This document shows positions 9,125 through 16,578 of a stretch of DNA of 64,000 nucleotides, piece by piece. The notes under the pieces are model-generated. The model was given only the letters and a program-made list of their open reading frames with translations. It ran no database searches and was not told the origin of the DNA. The position numbers were made by a program, and so were the translations under genes. The first letter of the stretch is position 1, and each line of letters begins with the position of its first letter. Source of the DNA: Algoriphagus antarcticus (GTDB lineage Bacteria > Bacteroidota > Bacteroidia > Cytophagales > Cyclobacteriaceae); contig NZ_MSSW01000046.1 of NCBI RefSeq assembly GCF_002150685.1, positions 26,725-90,724 on the forward strand. Reading direction: 5' to 3'.

Positions 9125-9161
9125 AAACAAAAAAGCTCCACATTTTACTGTGAAGCTTTCA
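9125..9161 (-). terminator. Rho-independent terminator of tRNA-Ala
   Basis: On the minus strand, AAAGCTTCAC and GTGGAGCTTT form a near-perfect stem around AGTAAAAT, followed by TTTTTTG and seven T. It starts 4 nt after the tRNA 3' end. Confidence 0.85.
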
Positions 9162-9164
9162 AAG

Positions 9165-9238
9165 TGGAGAATAACGGATTCGAACCGTTGACCCCTACAC
9201 TGCCAGCGTAGTGCTCTAGCCAACTGAGCTAATCCCCC
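9165..9238 (-). tRNA. tRNA-Ala (anticodon GGC)
   Basis: The 74-nt sequence folds as a cloverleaf: acceptor GGGGGAT with ATTCTCC (two G.U pairs), D arm GCTC/GAGC, anticodon arm CTACG/TGTAG around CTGGCAG (anticodon GGC, alanine), T arm AACGG/CCGTT around TTCGAAT, and discriminator A. CCA is not encoded. Its 3' end and terminator are partly duplicated 101 bp downstream. Confidence 0.95.
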
Positions 9239-9286
9239 TTTTGGTTTGCAAATATAGACCTAGGTTTTTGCTGTGCAAAGGAAATT

Positions 9287-9907
9287 TTACTCCGTAGAGT
9301 AATTAATTCGAGTCATGATGCTTCGGCCAAGTGTGACTTCATCAGTGAATTCTAATTCACCTCCCACAGGTATTCCCCGGGCGATAGAACTTACCATGAC
9401 GCCTTTTTCCTTCAGCTTTTTTGCCAGATAAAATGAAGTAGTATCACCTTCCATTGTGGCGCTGAGTGCTAAAATAACTTCCTTAATCGGGTCATCTTGC
9501 CCAGCAGCGTCTACTCTGGATAGCAAAGTCTCGATCTTCAGCTCCTCTGGTCCGATGCCTTGAATAGGAGAAATCACTCCACCTAGTACATGATATTTAC
9601 CCTGAAACTGATTGGTATTTTCTATTGCCAAAACATCCCGAATGTCTTCGACCACACAAATAATGGATCCATCACGGCGATGACTGATGCAGATACTGCA
9701 CTCTTCAGCATCTGAGATATTATGACAGATTTTGCAATACTGTATCTCAGTTCGCATACGAGTGATTGCCAAAGCCAGAGCTTCAGTGTTTGCCTCGTGT
9801 TGCTTGAGAAGATGCAGCGCTAGTCGAAGAGCTGTTTTCTTACCGATTCCTGGAAGTCGGGAGATTTCGGTGACAGCATCTTCTATCAGTTTGGAAGGGA
9901 AATTCAC
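9287..9907 (-). CDS. recR: Recombination mediator RecR
   Basis: RecR works with RecO (and RecF) to load RecA on gapped DNA. The 206-residue protein has the helix-hairpin-helix LPGIGKKTALRLALHLL (residues 18-34), a zinc finger with Cys58, Cys61, Cys70 and Cys73, and a Toprim domain (ICVVEDIRDVLAIE...HVLGG) in the middle. The C-terminus has the family's Walker-B-like ALSATMEGDTT and ARGIPVGGELEF segments. It follows clpS with a 15-nt gap and is probably co-transcribed. Confidence 0.97.
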   Translation of the reverse strand: MNFPSKLIEDAVTEISRLPGIGKKTALRLALHLLKQHEANTEALALAITRMRTEIQYCKICHNISDAEECSICISHRRDGSIICVVEDIRDVLAIENTNQFQGKYHVLGGVISPIQGIGPEELKIETLLSRVDAAGQDDPIKEVILALSATMEGDTTSFYLAKKLKEKGVMVSSIARGIPVGGELEFTDEVTLGRSIMTRINYSTE

Positions 9908-9922
9908 TTAGGCGGGTTTGAG

Positions 9923-10216
9923 TTATTCGATTGTAGCTTGGATTCCGGCATTTAATATAGCTTCACACATAGGTTTTAGCTCAGTGATACTGCCTTTTTT
10001 TACCGCACACTTTCCCCTGTAGTGAATGGTGATAGCGCATTGTTCCGCTTGTTCATTAGTGTGCTTGCAGACTTTTATCAGAATCTTGATTACATGATCG
10101 AATGTGTTGAATTCGTCATTATAGACAATCAGGTCGTTGGATTCAATATCAATCATATCCTCCACCAAAACTTCGGATTCTTCGATATATGGAAATGGGT
10201 CGTTTGAATGATTCAT
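9923..10216 (-). CDS. clpS: ClpS-like adaptor for the Clp protease
   Basis: ClpS delivers N-degron substrates to ClpA/ClpC-ClpP. This 97-residue protein has the ClpS core: LIVYNDEFNTFDHVI (the YNDExxTxxxVI loop), the helix VCKHTNEQAEQCAITIHYRG and the C-terminal AVKKGS...LKPMCEAILNAG. The 25-residue acidic N-terminal arm is normal for the family. It is upstream of recR in a probable two-gene operon, divergent from the symporter gene. Confidence 0.9.
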   Translation of the reverse strand: MNHSNDPFPYIEESEVLVEDMIDIESNDLIVYNDEFNTFDHVIKILIKVCKHTNEQAEQCAITIHYRGKCAVKKGSITELKPMCEAILNAGIQATIE

Positions 10217-10269
10217 TTTGCAAAATTAAGAATATTGAACAACTTAGCGAACCCACTTCAATACGATTT

Positions 10270-11712
10270 ATGAATTCCCAAGTAGTCCTCCTGGTAATCT
10301 GTTGTTATTTTTTACTCCTTTTTCTCATTTCCTGGCTCACTTCCCGCAACGTTTCCGCGGATACCTTCTTCACTGGAGACCGCCAATCGCCATGGTTTTT
10401 GGTGGCTTTTGGGATGATAGGGGCCTCACTTTCAGGAGTCACCTTTATCTCTGTTCCTGGGGAGGTTGGTAATTCTAACTTCTTTTACTTTCAAGTTGTT
10501 TTGGGGTACACACTTGGCTATTTCACTATTGCCAAAGTTCTGCTGCCTCTTTATTACCGATTAAACCTTGTCTCGATTTATTCTTACTTAGACGATAGAT
10601 TTGGCTTTTGGTCCTACAAGACGGGAGCTTTTTTCTTTATTCTTTCAAGAACTTTAGGGTCTTCCATTCGGGTTTTTTTGGTAGCAACAGTACTTCAATT
10701 GATACTTTTTGATTCCTTAGGTATTCCTTTTTGGGTTTCGGTGCTGATAACTGTTGGGTTAATTTGGCTTTATACCCATCGTGGCGGTATCAAAACAGTA
10801 GTTTGGACGGATACGCTTCAGACGTTCTTTATGCTGGCCGCTGTGGTTGTTTGTGTGATTATGGTTGGCAATGAATTGAACTTCGACGGTGTGAGCGATT
10901 ATGTCAAAGCTGTTTCTAATGATCCACGTTCTCAGATTTTCAATTGGGATTGGAAAGCAGGCACGAATTTCTTCAAGCAATTTATCTCGGGCGCATTTAT
11001 CACCATTGTGATGACAGGCTTAGATCAGGATATGATGCAAAAGAATCTGACCTGTAAAAACATTGGTGATGCTCAGAAGAACATGTTCTGGTTTACGACG
11101 ATTTTGGTTTTTGTAAACCTGCTTTTCTTGGCTTTGGGCGTTCTCCTTTTTCTATATGCTGAAACTCAGGGAGTACAGATTCCAACTAAAACAGATGAGC
11201 TTTTTCCATTATTGGCTACGCAATATTTCTCTCCATTTGCGGGAATCGTATTTGTACTGGGAATCACTGCCGCAGCTTATTCTAGCGCGGATTCCACACT
11301 TACAGCGCTGACCACTTCATTTTGTATTGATTTTCTTGAGATTGATAAAAGGTATCCTGCGGAAAAGCGCGTATCGGTGCGTAAGAAAGTCCACATCGTA
11401 TTCACCTTCGTGATGTTTTTGGTGATTATGGCCTTCCACTGGATCAATAACCAAAGTGTAATTAATTCTGTCTTTGTGATAGCAGGATATACCTATGGCC
11501 CATTGCTGGGACTTTATTCCTTTGGTCTTTTCACGAAGTGGAAAGTGAAGGATAAGTGGGTTCCTTACCTAGCAGTATTTGCACCTTTACTGACATTTGC
11601 GATAGCATCCAATTCAGAGGAATTATTCTGGGGTTACAAATTCGGATTCGAAGCGCTGATCTTGAATGGGTTGATCATGTTTGTTGGGCTGTATTTGTTG
11701 AGGAGGAAGTGA
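10270..11712 (+). CDS. Sodium:solute symporter (SSS family)
   Basis: From the ATG at 10270 the protein has 480 residues and about 13 hydrophobic segments, the SSS (SLC5-like) fold. Family features include GDRQSPWFLVAFGMIGASLSG near the first helices, GGIKTVVWTDTLQ in the middle, and AAYSSADSTLTALTTSF, where the Ser/Thr residues are typical Na+ ligands. The substrate (sugar, amino acid or other) cannot be read from the sequence. The frame continues 27 codons upstream, but that part is not membrane-like and overlaps clpS. Confidence 0.9.
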   Translation: MNSQVVLLVICCYFLLLFLISWLTSRNVSADTFFTGDRQSPWFLVAFGMIGASLSGVTFISVPGEVGNSNFFYFQVVLGYTLGYFTIAKVLLPLYYRLNLVSIYSYLDDRFGFWSYKTGAFFFILSRTLGSSIRVFLVATVLQLILFDSLGIPFWVSVLITVGLIWLYTHRGGIKTVVWTDTLQTFFMLAAVVVCVIMVGNELNFDGVSDYVKAVSNDPRSQIFNWDWKAGTNFFKQFISGAFITIVMTGLDQDMMQKNLTCKNIGDAQKNMFWFTTILVFVNLLFLALGVLLFLYAETQGVQIPTKTDELFPLLATQYFSPFAGIVFVLGITAAAYSSADSTLTALTTSFCIDFLEIDKRYPAEKRVSVRKKVHIVFTFVMFLVIMAFHWINNQSVINSVFVIAGYTYGPLLGLYSFGLFTKWKVKDKWVPYLAVFAPLLTFAIASNSEELFWGYKFGFEALILNGLIMFVGLYLLRRK

Positions 11713-11715
11713 TTT

Positions 11716-11990
11716 TTCACCAAACGTTCTTACGGAAAGACAGAATAAAAACCCTGTGTAATATCCTACCAGCCACACGTTTCTACGGAACGATGAGAAT
11801 TACTTCCGATTGACATTTCTACCGACCATACATTCCACGGAATGAATCATTGATCATATCGAAAAAAGTTAATAACCTCATTGTATCGATACAAATCTGA
11901 TTTAGCATTTGTCCCATCGGGACAACTGGTCGGTAGAAACATGATAGGTTTCCAGGAGAAGCGTTCCATCGGAACGCTTGGTGAATCAAA
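11716..11990 (+). repeat. Palindrome array next to Y1 transposase (left side)
   Basis: This 275-bp gene-free stretch is built from small inverted repeats: CGTTTCTACGGAACG (11779-11793), ATTCCACGGAAT, TTGTATCGATACAA (11881-11894), TTGTCCCATCGGGACAA, and GCGTTCCATCGGAACGC just before 11980. A 13-nt perfect inverted pair, TTTCTACCGACCA (11816-11828) and TGGTCGGTAGAAA (11927-11939), encloses the centre. The CGTTCC-(T/A)(A/T)-CGGAACG theme recurs on the other side of the transposase gene. Such palindromes are probable recognition structures of Y1 transposases. Confidence 0.85.
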
Positions 11991-11991
11991 T

Positions 11992-12453
11992 TTAGATCAA
12001 ATCGTGAAATATATATTTTTCATCCCATTCAAGACCAAAAACATCAAGAATAAACTTGTATTCCTCAATGAATGATTTCTTTTTGTGATGCTCTTCCTGA
12101 TTTTGGATATATCTAATTACTTGAGGTATTTGACTTTTAGAATGGGAAAAAGCTCCAAAACCATCTTGCCACTGGAATTTGGAGGCGCTTAATTTATTCG
12201 CATTGACCCATTTTGAGCTTTCCGTTTTTGTGTTTTGAATTAATGAGGATAAGGATTGGTCTGGCCTTAATCCAATCAAAATATGAATATGGTCAGGCAT
12301 ACTTTCAACTTGCAGAACTTTGTGCTTGTTTGCCTGAATTATTCCAGTCAAATATTGGTGGAGACGCTCCTTCCAACTTGAATGAATTTGTGCTTGCCTG
12401 AATTTTACCGCAAAAATTAAATGAATATGGATTTGTGTGTAGGTGTTTGGCAT
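11992..12453 (-). CDS. IS200/IS605-like Y1 transposase (TnpA/REP-associated type)
   Basis: This is a single-strand HUH transposase of 153 residues. The HUH motif HIH is at residues 55-57 (MPDHIHILIG), and the catalytic tyrosine is Tyr115 in VIRYIQNQEEHHKK. The length and the closing DERYIF-like segment (DEKYIFHDLI) match a solo Y1_Tnp group frequent in Bacteroidota. No tnpB is present. Small CGTTCC/GGAACG palindromes lie on both sides, so it could act on those sequences in the manner of REP-associated transposases. The frame looks intact. Confidence 0.92.
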   Translation of the reverse strand: MPNTYTQIHIHLIFAVKFRQAQIHSSWKERLHQYLTGIIQANKHKVLQVESMPDHIHILIGLRPDQSLSSLIQNTKTESSKWVNANKLSASKFQWQDGFGAFSHSKSQIPQVIRYIQNQEEHHKKKSFIEEYKFILDVFGLEWDEKYIFHDLI

Positions 12454-12499
12454 AACGAAAAATAAAAAGTGTTAACTAATTTAAATTCTTATTAGTCCA

Positions 12500-12556
12500 T
12501 TACCAAACGTTCCTACGGATCGATAGAATCGAGCGTTCCATCGGAACACATGGTAA
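12500..12556 (+). repeat. Palindromes right of Y1 transposase
   Basis: The stretch contains ACCAAACGTTCCTACGGATCG and, 10 nt on, GCGTTCCATCGGAAC followed by ACATGGT. The units match those at 11716-11990 and share the flanking ACCAA/TTGGT words. Confidence 0.8.
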
Positions 12557-12589
12557 TTGTCTTGTCTTAAATTACTATTGTCTATATTT

Positions 12590-12928
12590 TTATAGCACCA
12601 ACTCCACCTCGGGATTCCAGAAGACTTTCTCGAAATTCTGGACTTTGTCTTTTACTACCTTTACCCCTTCTTTCTCAAGCAATTCTTGCATTTCTGTTGA
12701 GGTGGAAAAATGGCCTTTTCCTGTCAATAACCCCTGACTGTTCACTACCCGATGTGCTGGTACATCCGCCATAGTATGAGCAGCATTCATAGCATAACCC
12801 ACCATTCTCGCGCCGCTTTTTATCCCTAAATAATGCGCGATCGCTCCATAATTGGTAACTCTTCCGCTTGGAATCAAGCGAACTACCTGATAGACGAGAT
12901 CAAAATAATTAAGCTTTTCGGGTTTCAT
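12590..12928 (-). CDS. Alkyltransferase-like (ATL) DNA-damage protein
   Basis: This 112-residue protein has the DNA-binding half of O6-methylguanine methyltransferase: VVRLIPSGRVTNYGAIAHYLG recognition region, the arginine-finger motif GARMVG (Arg41) and the active-site loop at residues 56-61. That loop reads VPAHRV instead of PCHRV, so the alkyl-accepting Cys is Ala58. Proteins with this change (ATLs) bind O6-alkylguanine and hand the lesion to nucleotide excision repair rather than repairing it themselves. It overlaps the end of the MscS gene by 20 bp. Confidence 0.9.
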   Translation of the reverse strand: MKPEKLNYFDLVYQVVRLIPSGRVTNYGAIAHYLGIKSGARMVGYAMNAAHTMADVPAHRVVNSQGLLTGKGHFSTSTEMQELLEKEGVKVVKDKVQNFEKVFWNPEVELVL

Positions 12929-13802
12929 TAGACCAGTTGATTAAGGCTTGATTGACGGTTTTTTTGACGTTCTTTTCTATGACTTTTTCTCCTGATTTGA
13001 TTGGGAATTGATAGCGGATGATGATGCTTTCGGGTTTTCTGTCGATTACATTCAATTGTGATCCTTCCACATATACATAATCGGAGAATTTGGCCAGTGA
13101 CTCATTCAGCGTCTTTTCCAAGTCATTTAGCTGGATCACAGAATAAAATGGGATCTCGGAATCCAAGATGATCTGATGGGAATTATTCTTAGAGTAGTTT
13201 ACCACTTCCGAAGTCAACGCCAGCGTATTTGGGACGATGATAATCTCGCCTGTTTCACTTTTGAGCACCAAATTGATCAGGGTGATATCGCGTATAAAAC
13301 CCACACTTTTCCCAATCAAAATCTTATCTCCAATCTCCAACTGATCCGAAAACATCATGATCAATCCGTTGACGATATTGGTGATATAGTCCTTTGTTAG
13401 TAAGGCGATTGCCGCCGCTACGATAGTGATGCTCGTGAGGAATTCCAGCGGGCGAACTCCAAACGCTAACATCAAGGTGATCAAAAACACAATGATGTTG
13501 AGCAAGGTGGAAAGTCTGTCTATACCGATTACAAAGTTGGGCTGAACCCGCATATCCTCGGTTTTCTTCAGGTAAAACTGCAAAGTAATAATTCTCGCAA
13601 GAGAGATTACCAGGTTGCCACTTACCAGAACTATGGCGGCTCTTATTAGGTTTGAAGCGATTATATGAGTTTCGAAGAAAGGACTGAACCAGCTATTCGA
13701 CTCAAAGCTTATGACCAAAATTACCAGAAGCACGAGCTTGAAAAAGAAATTTATTCTGCGTTTATTTTCTTGAGTCTTTATGATGCTTTTGAGTTGATTC
13801 AT
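12909..13802 (-). CDS. MscS-family mechanosensitive ion channel
   Basis: The protein has 297 residues and four N-terminal hydrophobic helices; the last (SITIVAAAIALLTKDYITNIVNGLIMMF) matches the pore-lining MscS helix. It is followed by the beta domain (LEIGDKILIGKSVGFIRDITLINLVLKSETGEIIIVPN) and an alpha/beta C-terminus. It probably releases solutes on hypo-osmotic shock. It is the first gene of a pair with the overlapping ATL gene and is divergent from the SDR gene. Confidence 0.9.
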   Translation of the reverse strand: MNQLKSIIKTQENKRRINFFFKLVLLVILVISFESNSWFSPFFETHIIASNLIRAAIVLVSGNLVISLARIITLQFYLKKTEDMRVQPNFVIGIDRLSTLLNIIVFLITLMLAFGVRPLEFLTSITIVAAAIALLTKDYITNIVNGLIMMFSDQLEIGDKILIGKSVGFIRDITLINLVLKSETGEIIIVPNTLALTSEVVNYSKNNSHQIILDSEIPFYSVIQLNDLEKTLNESLAKFSDYVYVEGSQLNVIDRKPESIIIRYQFPIKSGEKVIEKNVKKTVNQALINWSNETRKA

Positions 13803-13861
13803 GTCGTTTTCGAAAAATTAAGGCTATTTTTAACAAATATCAGAAAGAATTTCGGAGTAGT

Positions 13862-14539
13862 ATGAGCAGAAATATCATTATCACAGGAGCAGGAGGAAAT
13901 CTGGGATCAGCAGTCGTGGAGAAGTTCGCTCGCGAAGGATATCACATTATTGCTTTGGTTCAGCCAGGCAAAGACTATGAATTGGAAGATGCTGATGATA
14001 TCTACGAAGTAGATGTGACAGATGAAAATGCCGTTGCTGAATTCATCAAAGAGTACCATTTACAATATGGAAGTGTGGATGCGCTGGCGTTTTTAGTAGG
14101 TGGTTTTGCGATGGGTGGAATAGAGGAAACAAGCCAAGCAGATCTGGAGAAAATGTTCACACTGAATTTTTTCTCAGCGTTTCATTTGGTAAAAGGCTTT
14201 TTGCCGATCATGAAGAATCAGGAAAAAGGCACATTTCTTTTCGTAGGAGCCAGACCTGCGCTACAAATTGAGGATGCTGGTGGAACTTTGGCCTATTCCT
14301 TAAGCAAGAAATTAGTCATCTCACTGGCCGAAATAGTAGGAGAGGAGACTAAGAACACCCCCATCCGATCGCATGTTTTTGTACCAAGTATTATCGATAC
14401 GCCTCCAAATCGCGAGTCTATGCCAGCTGCTGATTTTAGCAAATGGGTGCGCTCAGACGAGATCGCAGAAACAATGCATTATGCTGTAAATACCCATGCA
14501 CTTCGAAATATGACATTCAAACTTTATGGTGAAGTTTAA
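13862..14539 (+). CDS. Short-chain dehydrogenase/reductase
   Basis: A 225-residue classical SDR. The cofactor loop TGAGGNLG is at residues 8-15 and the catalytic Tyr-Lys pair is in YSLSK near residue 144, with an upstream Gly-Ala-Arg segment in place of the usual Ser-rich strand (FVGARPAL). The dinucleotide preference and substrate are unclear. Two further plus-strand genes follow at 9 and 6 nt, so this is the first gene of a small operon. Confidence 0.85.
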   Translation: MSRNIIITGAGGNLGSAVVEKFAREGYHIIALVQPGKDYELEDADDIYEVDVTDENAVAEFIKEYHLQYGSVDALAFLVGGFAMGGIEETSQADLEKMFTLNFFSAFHLVKGFLPIMKNQEKGTFLFVGARPALQIEDAGGTLAYSLSKKLVISLAEIVGEETKNTPIRSHVFVPSIIDTPPNRESMPAADFSKWVRSDEIAETMHYAVNTHALRNMTFKLYGEV

Positions 14540-14548
14540 CTTATCCTT

Positions 14549-15007
14549 ATGAAAATGAAATCCGTTTTACTTGGTTTTTTTGTCTTTATGATGGCAATTC
14601 CAGCATTTTCTCAGTCCGATGAGGTGGCTGTGAAAGCTGTAATCGAATCTCTATTTGAAGGAATGAGAGCTAAAAATGCAGATCAGGTTGGGGCTGTATT
14701 TTCAGAAAATGCAATCATGCAGACGATAGAGACTACTGGCGGGATAGGCGTGGTAAAAGCTGGATCGGTTGCTGATTTTGTCACAGGAATAGGAAGTCTT
14801 CCTGCAGAGGCAAAGCTAGACGAAAGAATCACTGACTATCAAATCAACATTGACGGGCCGATGGCTACTGCTTGGACTCCGTATGAATTTTATTACAATG
14901 ACAAATTCAGCCACTGTGGTGTGAATTCTTTTCAATTAGTGAAAATGGCCGAAGGCTGGAAAATAGTTTATATAATCGATACTCGCCAAAAAGACGGCTG
15001 CTCTTGA
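14549..15007 (+). CDS. Exported NTF2-like (SnoaL/DUF4440-type) protein
   Basis: The 152 residues start with a Sec signal peptide (cleavage near PAFSQ) and continue with an NTF2-like cone fold: VKAVIESLFEGMRAKNADQVGAVFSENA, then a strand-rich half ending in FQLVKMAEGWKIVYIIDTR. Members bind small molecules or act as accessory domains; no catalytic role can be assigned. Second gene of a compact three-gene run. Confidence 0.8.
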   Translation: MKMKSVLLGFFVFMMAIPAFSQSDEVAVKAVIESLFEGMRAKNADQVGAVFSENAIMQTIETTGGIGVVKAGSVADFVTGIGSLPAEAKLDERITDYQINIDGPMATAWTPYEFYYNDKFSHCGVNSFQLVKMAEGWKIVYIIDTRQKDGCS

Positions 15008-15013
15008 TAATTT

Positions 15014-15469
15014 ATGAATACGTTTAAAGAAAAAGTTTATCAGACTGCGATAGTGCAGGTGAAAGAGAAAATCAACCTCTTGAAGGCTGAGCGCAAGGCG
15101 ATCAATGATGGCATTCTGGAGGATACGAAAAGTAGCGCTGGAGATAAGTTTGAAACGGGCAGAGAGACGATGTCTCGTGATCTTATGACTGTTGAAAATC
15201 AGCTCAAGCAGGCGAATTTCGAATTTGACGAGTTGTGCAGATTTCAGGCGATCAAACAACCATCTTCCTCCGTGCAAGAAGGTAGTCTGGTTCAATTAGG
15301 CACAGATAAATATCTGATTTCAATCAGTTTGGGCCAAATAACTGTTGATGGTCAAAAGCTCTTTATGCTAAGCAAAAACTCTCCGCTTGGTGAGATTTTG
15401 GTTGGACATAAAAAAAATGATCAGGTAGAATTCCGTGGAAAATCTATCCTGATCACTGAATTGCTCTAA
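15014..15469 (+). CDS. GreA/GreB-like protein
   Basis: This 151-residue protein has a helical N-terminal hairpin (INLLKAERKAINDGILEDTKSSAGDKFETGRETMSRDLMTV..., charged and probably coiled coil). The C-terminal FKBP-like half (GSLVQLGTDKYLISISLG...SPLGEILVGHKKNDQVEFRGKSILI) resembles the GreA/GreB C-domain. It may bind RNA polymerase, but the acidic tip that defines true Gre cleavage factors is not evident, so transcript-cleavage activity is uncertain. It starts 6 nt after the NTF2-like gene. Confidence 0.75.
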   Translation: MNTFKEKVYQTAIVQVKEKINLLKAERKAINDGILEDTKSSAGDKFETGRETMSRDLMTVENQLKQANFEFDELCRFQAIKQPSSSVQEGSLVQLGTDKYLISISLGQITVDGQKLFMLSKNSPLGEILVGHKKNDQVEFRGKSILITELL

Positions 15470-15539
15470 GTTTTATATAAATCAGTTTTTTAAAAAGCTA
15501 AAGCATCAAAGGATTTGGTGAACTTAAGGTTTTAGGCTA

Positions 15540-15566
15540 CTTCGGTCACCCTTCATCGGTCTTCCG
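15540..15566 (+). repeat. CTTCGGTC repeat copy a
   Basis: A 27-nt unit reading CTTCGGTCACC, then a spacer and TCGGTCTTCC. It shares at least 21 positions with copies at 21466 and 54923. It lies between converging genes, just beyond the stop of the META-domain gene. Confidence 0.75.
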
Positions 15567-15626
15567 TCTCTACCTAAGCAAAGAGAAGAAGTTTACTTGC
15601 GTAATAGCGCATGGGTAAGATATTTC

Positions 15627-16049
15627 TCAGTCTTTCTTTGGCACAAAACTCATCAACTCGGTGGCTCCATCGAGTAAGGTGAGTTTGTCTTTTCCTATTT
15701 TCAAATCGCCTACTTTGCCTAAAGCTGAAATATAATCCTGCTCTCCAGAGCCAGGGCACATTTTTTTGGTCATTGCTCCAGGGTCAAGTTCGATACCAGT
15801 ACCTTCTAGCGAGAAATTCCCTGAGAAATTATTGCAGCCAGAAAATCCAGAAAGCTTGCCGTCTTCCAGAAAAGCCAATGAGGGAATGCCTCCTGCAAAC
15901 TGATTCATATCGAGTCCTTTGCCCATTAGAGATGAAAGAGTCCAGCTATTTCCTGTCAGAAGGTTTAAAGGATTTATAGCTTTGGTACTGCCGCAACTTG
16001 CAAAAAGCAAGAAAATAAGTCCAAAGGATAAGGTTTTAAATGATCGCAT
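15627..16049 (-). CDS. META-domain (HslJ-like) lipoprotein
   Basis: A 140-residue lipoprotein (signal FGLIFLLFASC) with one META domain: LTGNSWTLSSLMGKG..., LAFLEDGKLSGFSGCNNFSGNFSLEG and the closing KLTLLDGATELMSFVPK. The SGCNNF core with its paired strands is diagnostic of the HslJ/META family, often linked to envelope or heat-shock responses. It is a single gene facing away from the thr operon. Confidence 0.88.
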   Translation of the reverse strand: MRSFKTLSFGLIFLLFASCGSTKAINPLNLLTGNSWTLSSLMGKGLDMNQFAGGIPSLAFLEDGKLSGFSGCNNFSGNFSLEGTGIELDPGAMTKKMCPGSGEQDYISALGKVGDLKIGKDKLTLLDGATELMSFVPKKD

Positions 16050-16266
16050 TTTTTCGAGGGTTTCGTCCTAGACGAATTTAAGTAAATTGGTTCCAAATTC
16101 AATTTTGAATTTGAATCACTTCGGCAACGATTATATTAGATTATCAGTTTTTCGTGGAATTGTTGCTTTATTTCCAATCAAATTTCGGTTTTTTTCAAAA
16201 AACTCTAATGGATTGTTTGGCTAATAGAAATTTTGGCAGTAAGATTGCCCAGTCAATTGTCCAGTT

Positions 16267-16380
16267 ATGGTATTTGCAGCAAAAATCTCTTCAGACCTAA
16301 ATCTACTTCCAGCCATGGAATCGAGAGCCTGCACCACTTTTTCTATGACGACATGGATTGGTACCACCATTACGGGTTGA
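16267..16380 (+). CDS. Threonine-rich leader peptide of the thr operon
   Basis: A 37-codon ORF from the ATG at 16267, or 21 codons from the more likely ATG at 16315. The latter reads MESRACTTFSMTTWIGTTITG, with seven Thr and two Ile among 21 residues, arranged as three Thr-Thr pairs plus one single. This is the composition expected of a ribosome-mediated attenuation leader for threonine synthesis, comparable in length and content to enterobacterial ThrL. It lies in the otherwise gene-free region upstream of thrA. I chose the region by its position and Thr codons, not by an RBS, which is not visible. Confidence 0.75.
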   Translation: MVFAAKISSDLNLLPAMESRACTTFSMTTWIGTTITG

Positions 16381-16438
16381 TCCCGTTGCAATTTATAAAG
16401 TACCCGCCCCCGTGGCCTTTTATAGGTCTATTTTAATT
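16360..16438 (+). promoter_or_regulatory. Probable thr attenuator (competing hairpins)
   Basis: Overlapping the end of the leader ORF, ACGGG (16372-16376) can pair with CCCGT at 16382-16386 or with CCCGT at 16409-16413. GGTAC (16360-16364) can pair with GTACC (16400-16404). A hairpin GGCCT/AGGTC (16414-16428) is followed by TATTTTAATTT, a plausible terminator, and its right side TAGGTCT is also complementary to AGACCTA at 16292-16298. Mutually exclusive pairings next to Thr codons fit transcription attenuation; the exact structures are inferred by eye. Confidence 0.55.
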
Positions 16439-16468
16439 TCCCATTAATTAATTTCAGAAGTTTAATTT

Positions 16469-16575
16469 ATGAAATCGAGCATGACTGAAGGTTCACTCAG
16501 AGGTATGATTATCAGTAATGCGAGATTCCACCTGCCTGCCGGCAGGCAGGTGTGACCAATAAAAACCAATAATAA
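16469..16575 (+). repeat. Leader repeat copy 3 (between thr attenuator and thrA)
   Basis: It begins ATGAAATCGAGCATGACTGA, then GATTATCA, ATGCGAGATTCCA, the perfect palindrome CCTGCCTGCCGGCAGGCAGG, and GTGTGACCAATAAAAA. It ends within a few bases of the thrA start. Its ORF (MKSSMTEGSLRGMII...) stops at TGA before thrA. The remainder of the 16050-16266 interval holds no gene that I can support. Confidence 0.85.
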
Positions 16576-16578
16576 CAT

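Noticed and set aside
9028..9128. A second tRNA gene upstream of the duplicated terminator
   Set aside because: Only the last 12-13 nt match the tRNA; no D or anticodon arm can be folded from the rest.
10189..10269. 27-codon N-terminal extension of the symporter
   Set aside because: It overlaps the divergent clpS start, is polar, and the membrane protein starts naturally at 10270.
16530..16553. CCTGCCTGCCGGCAGGCAGG as a stand-alone operator or terminator of thrA
   Set aside because: It is part of leader repeat copy 3, occurs at the same spot in copy 1, and has no T-run after it.
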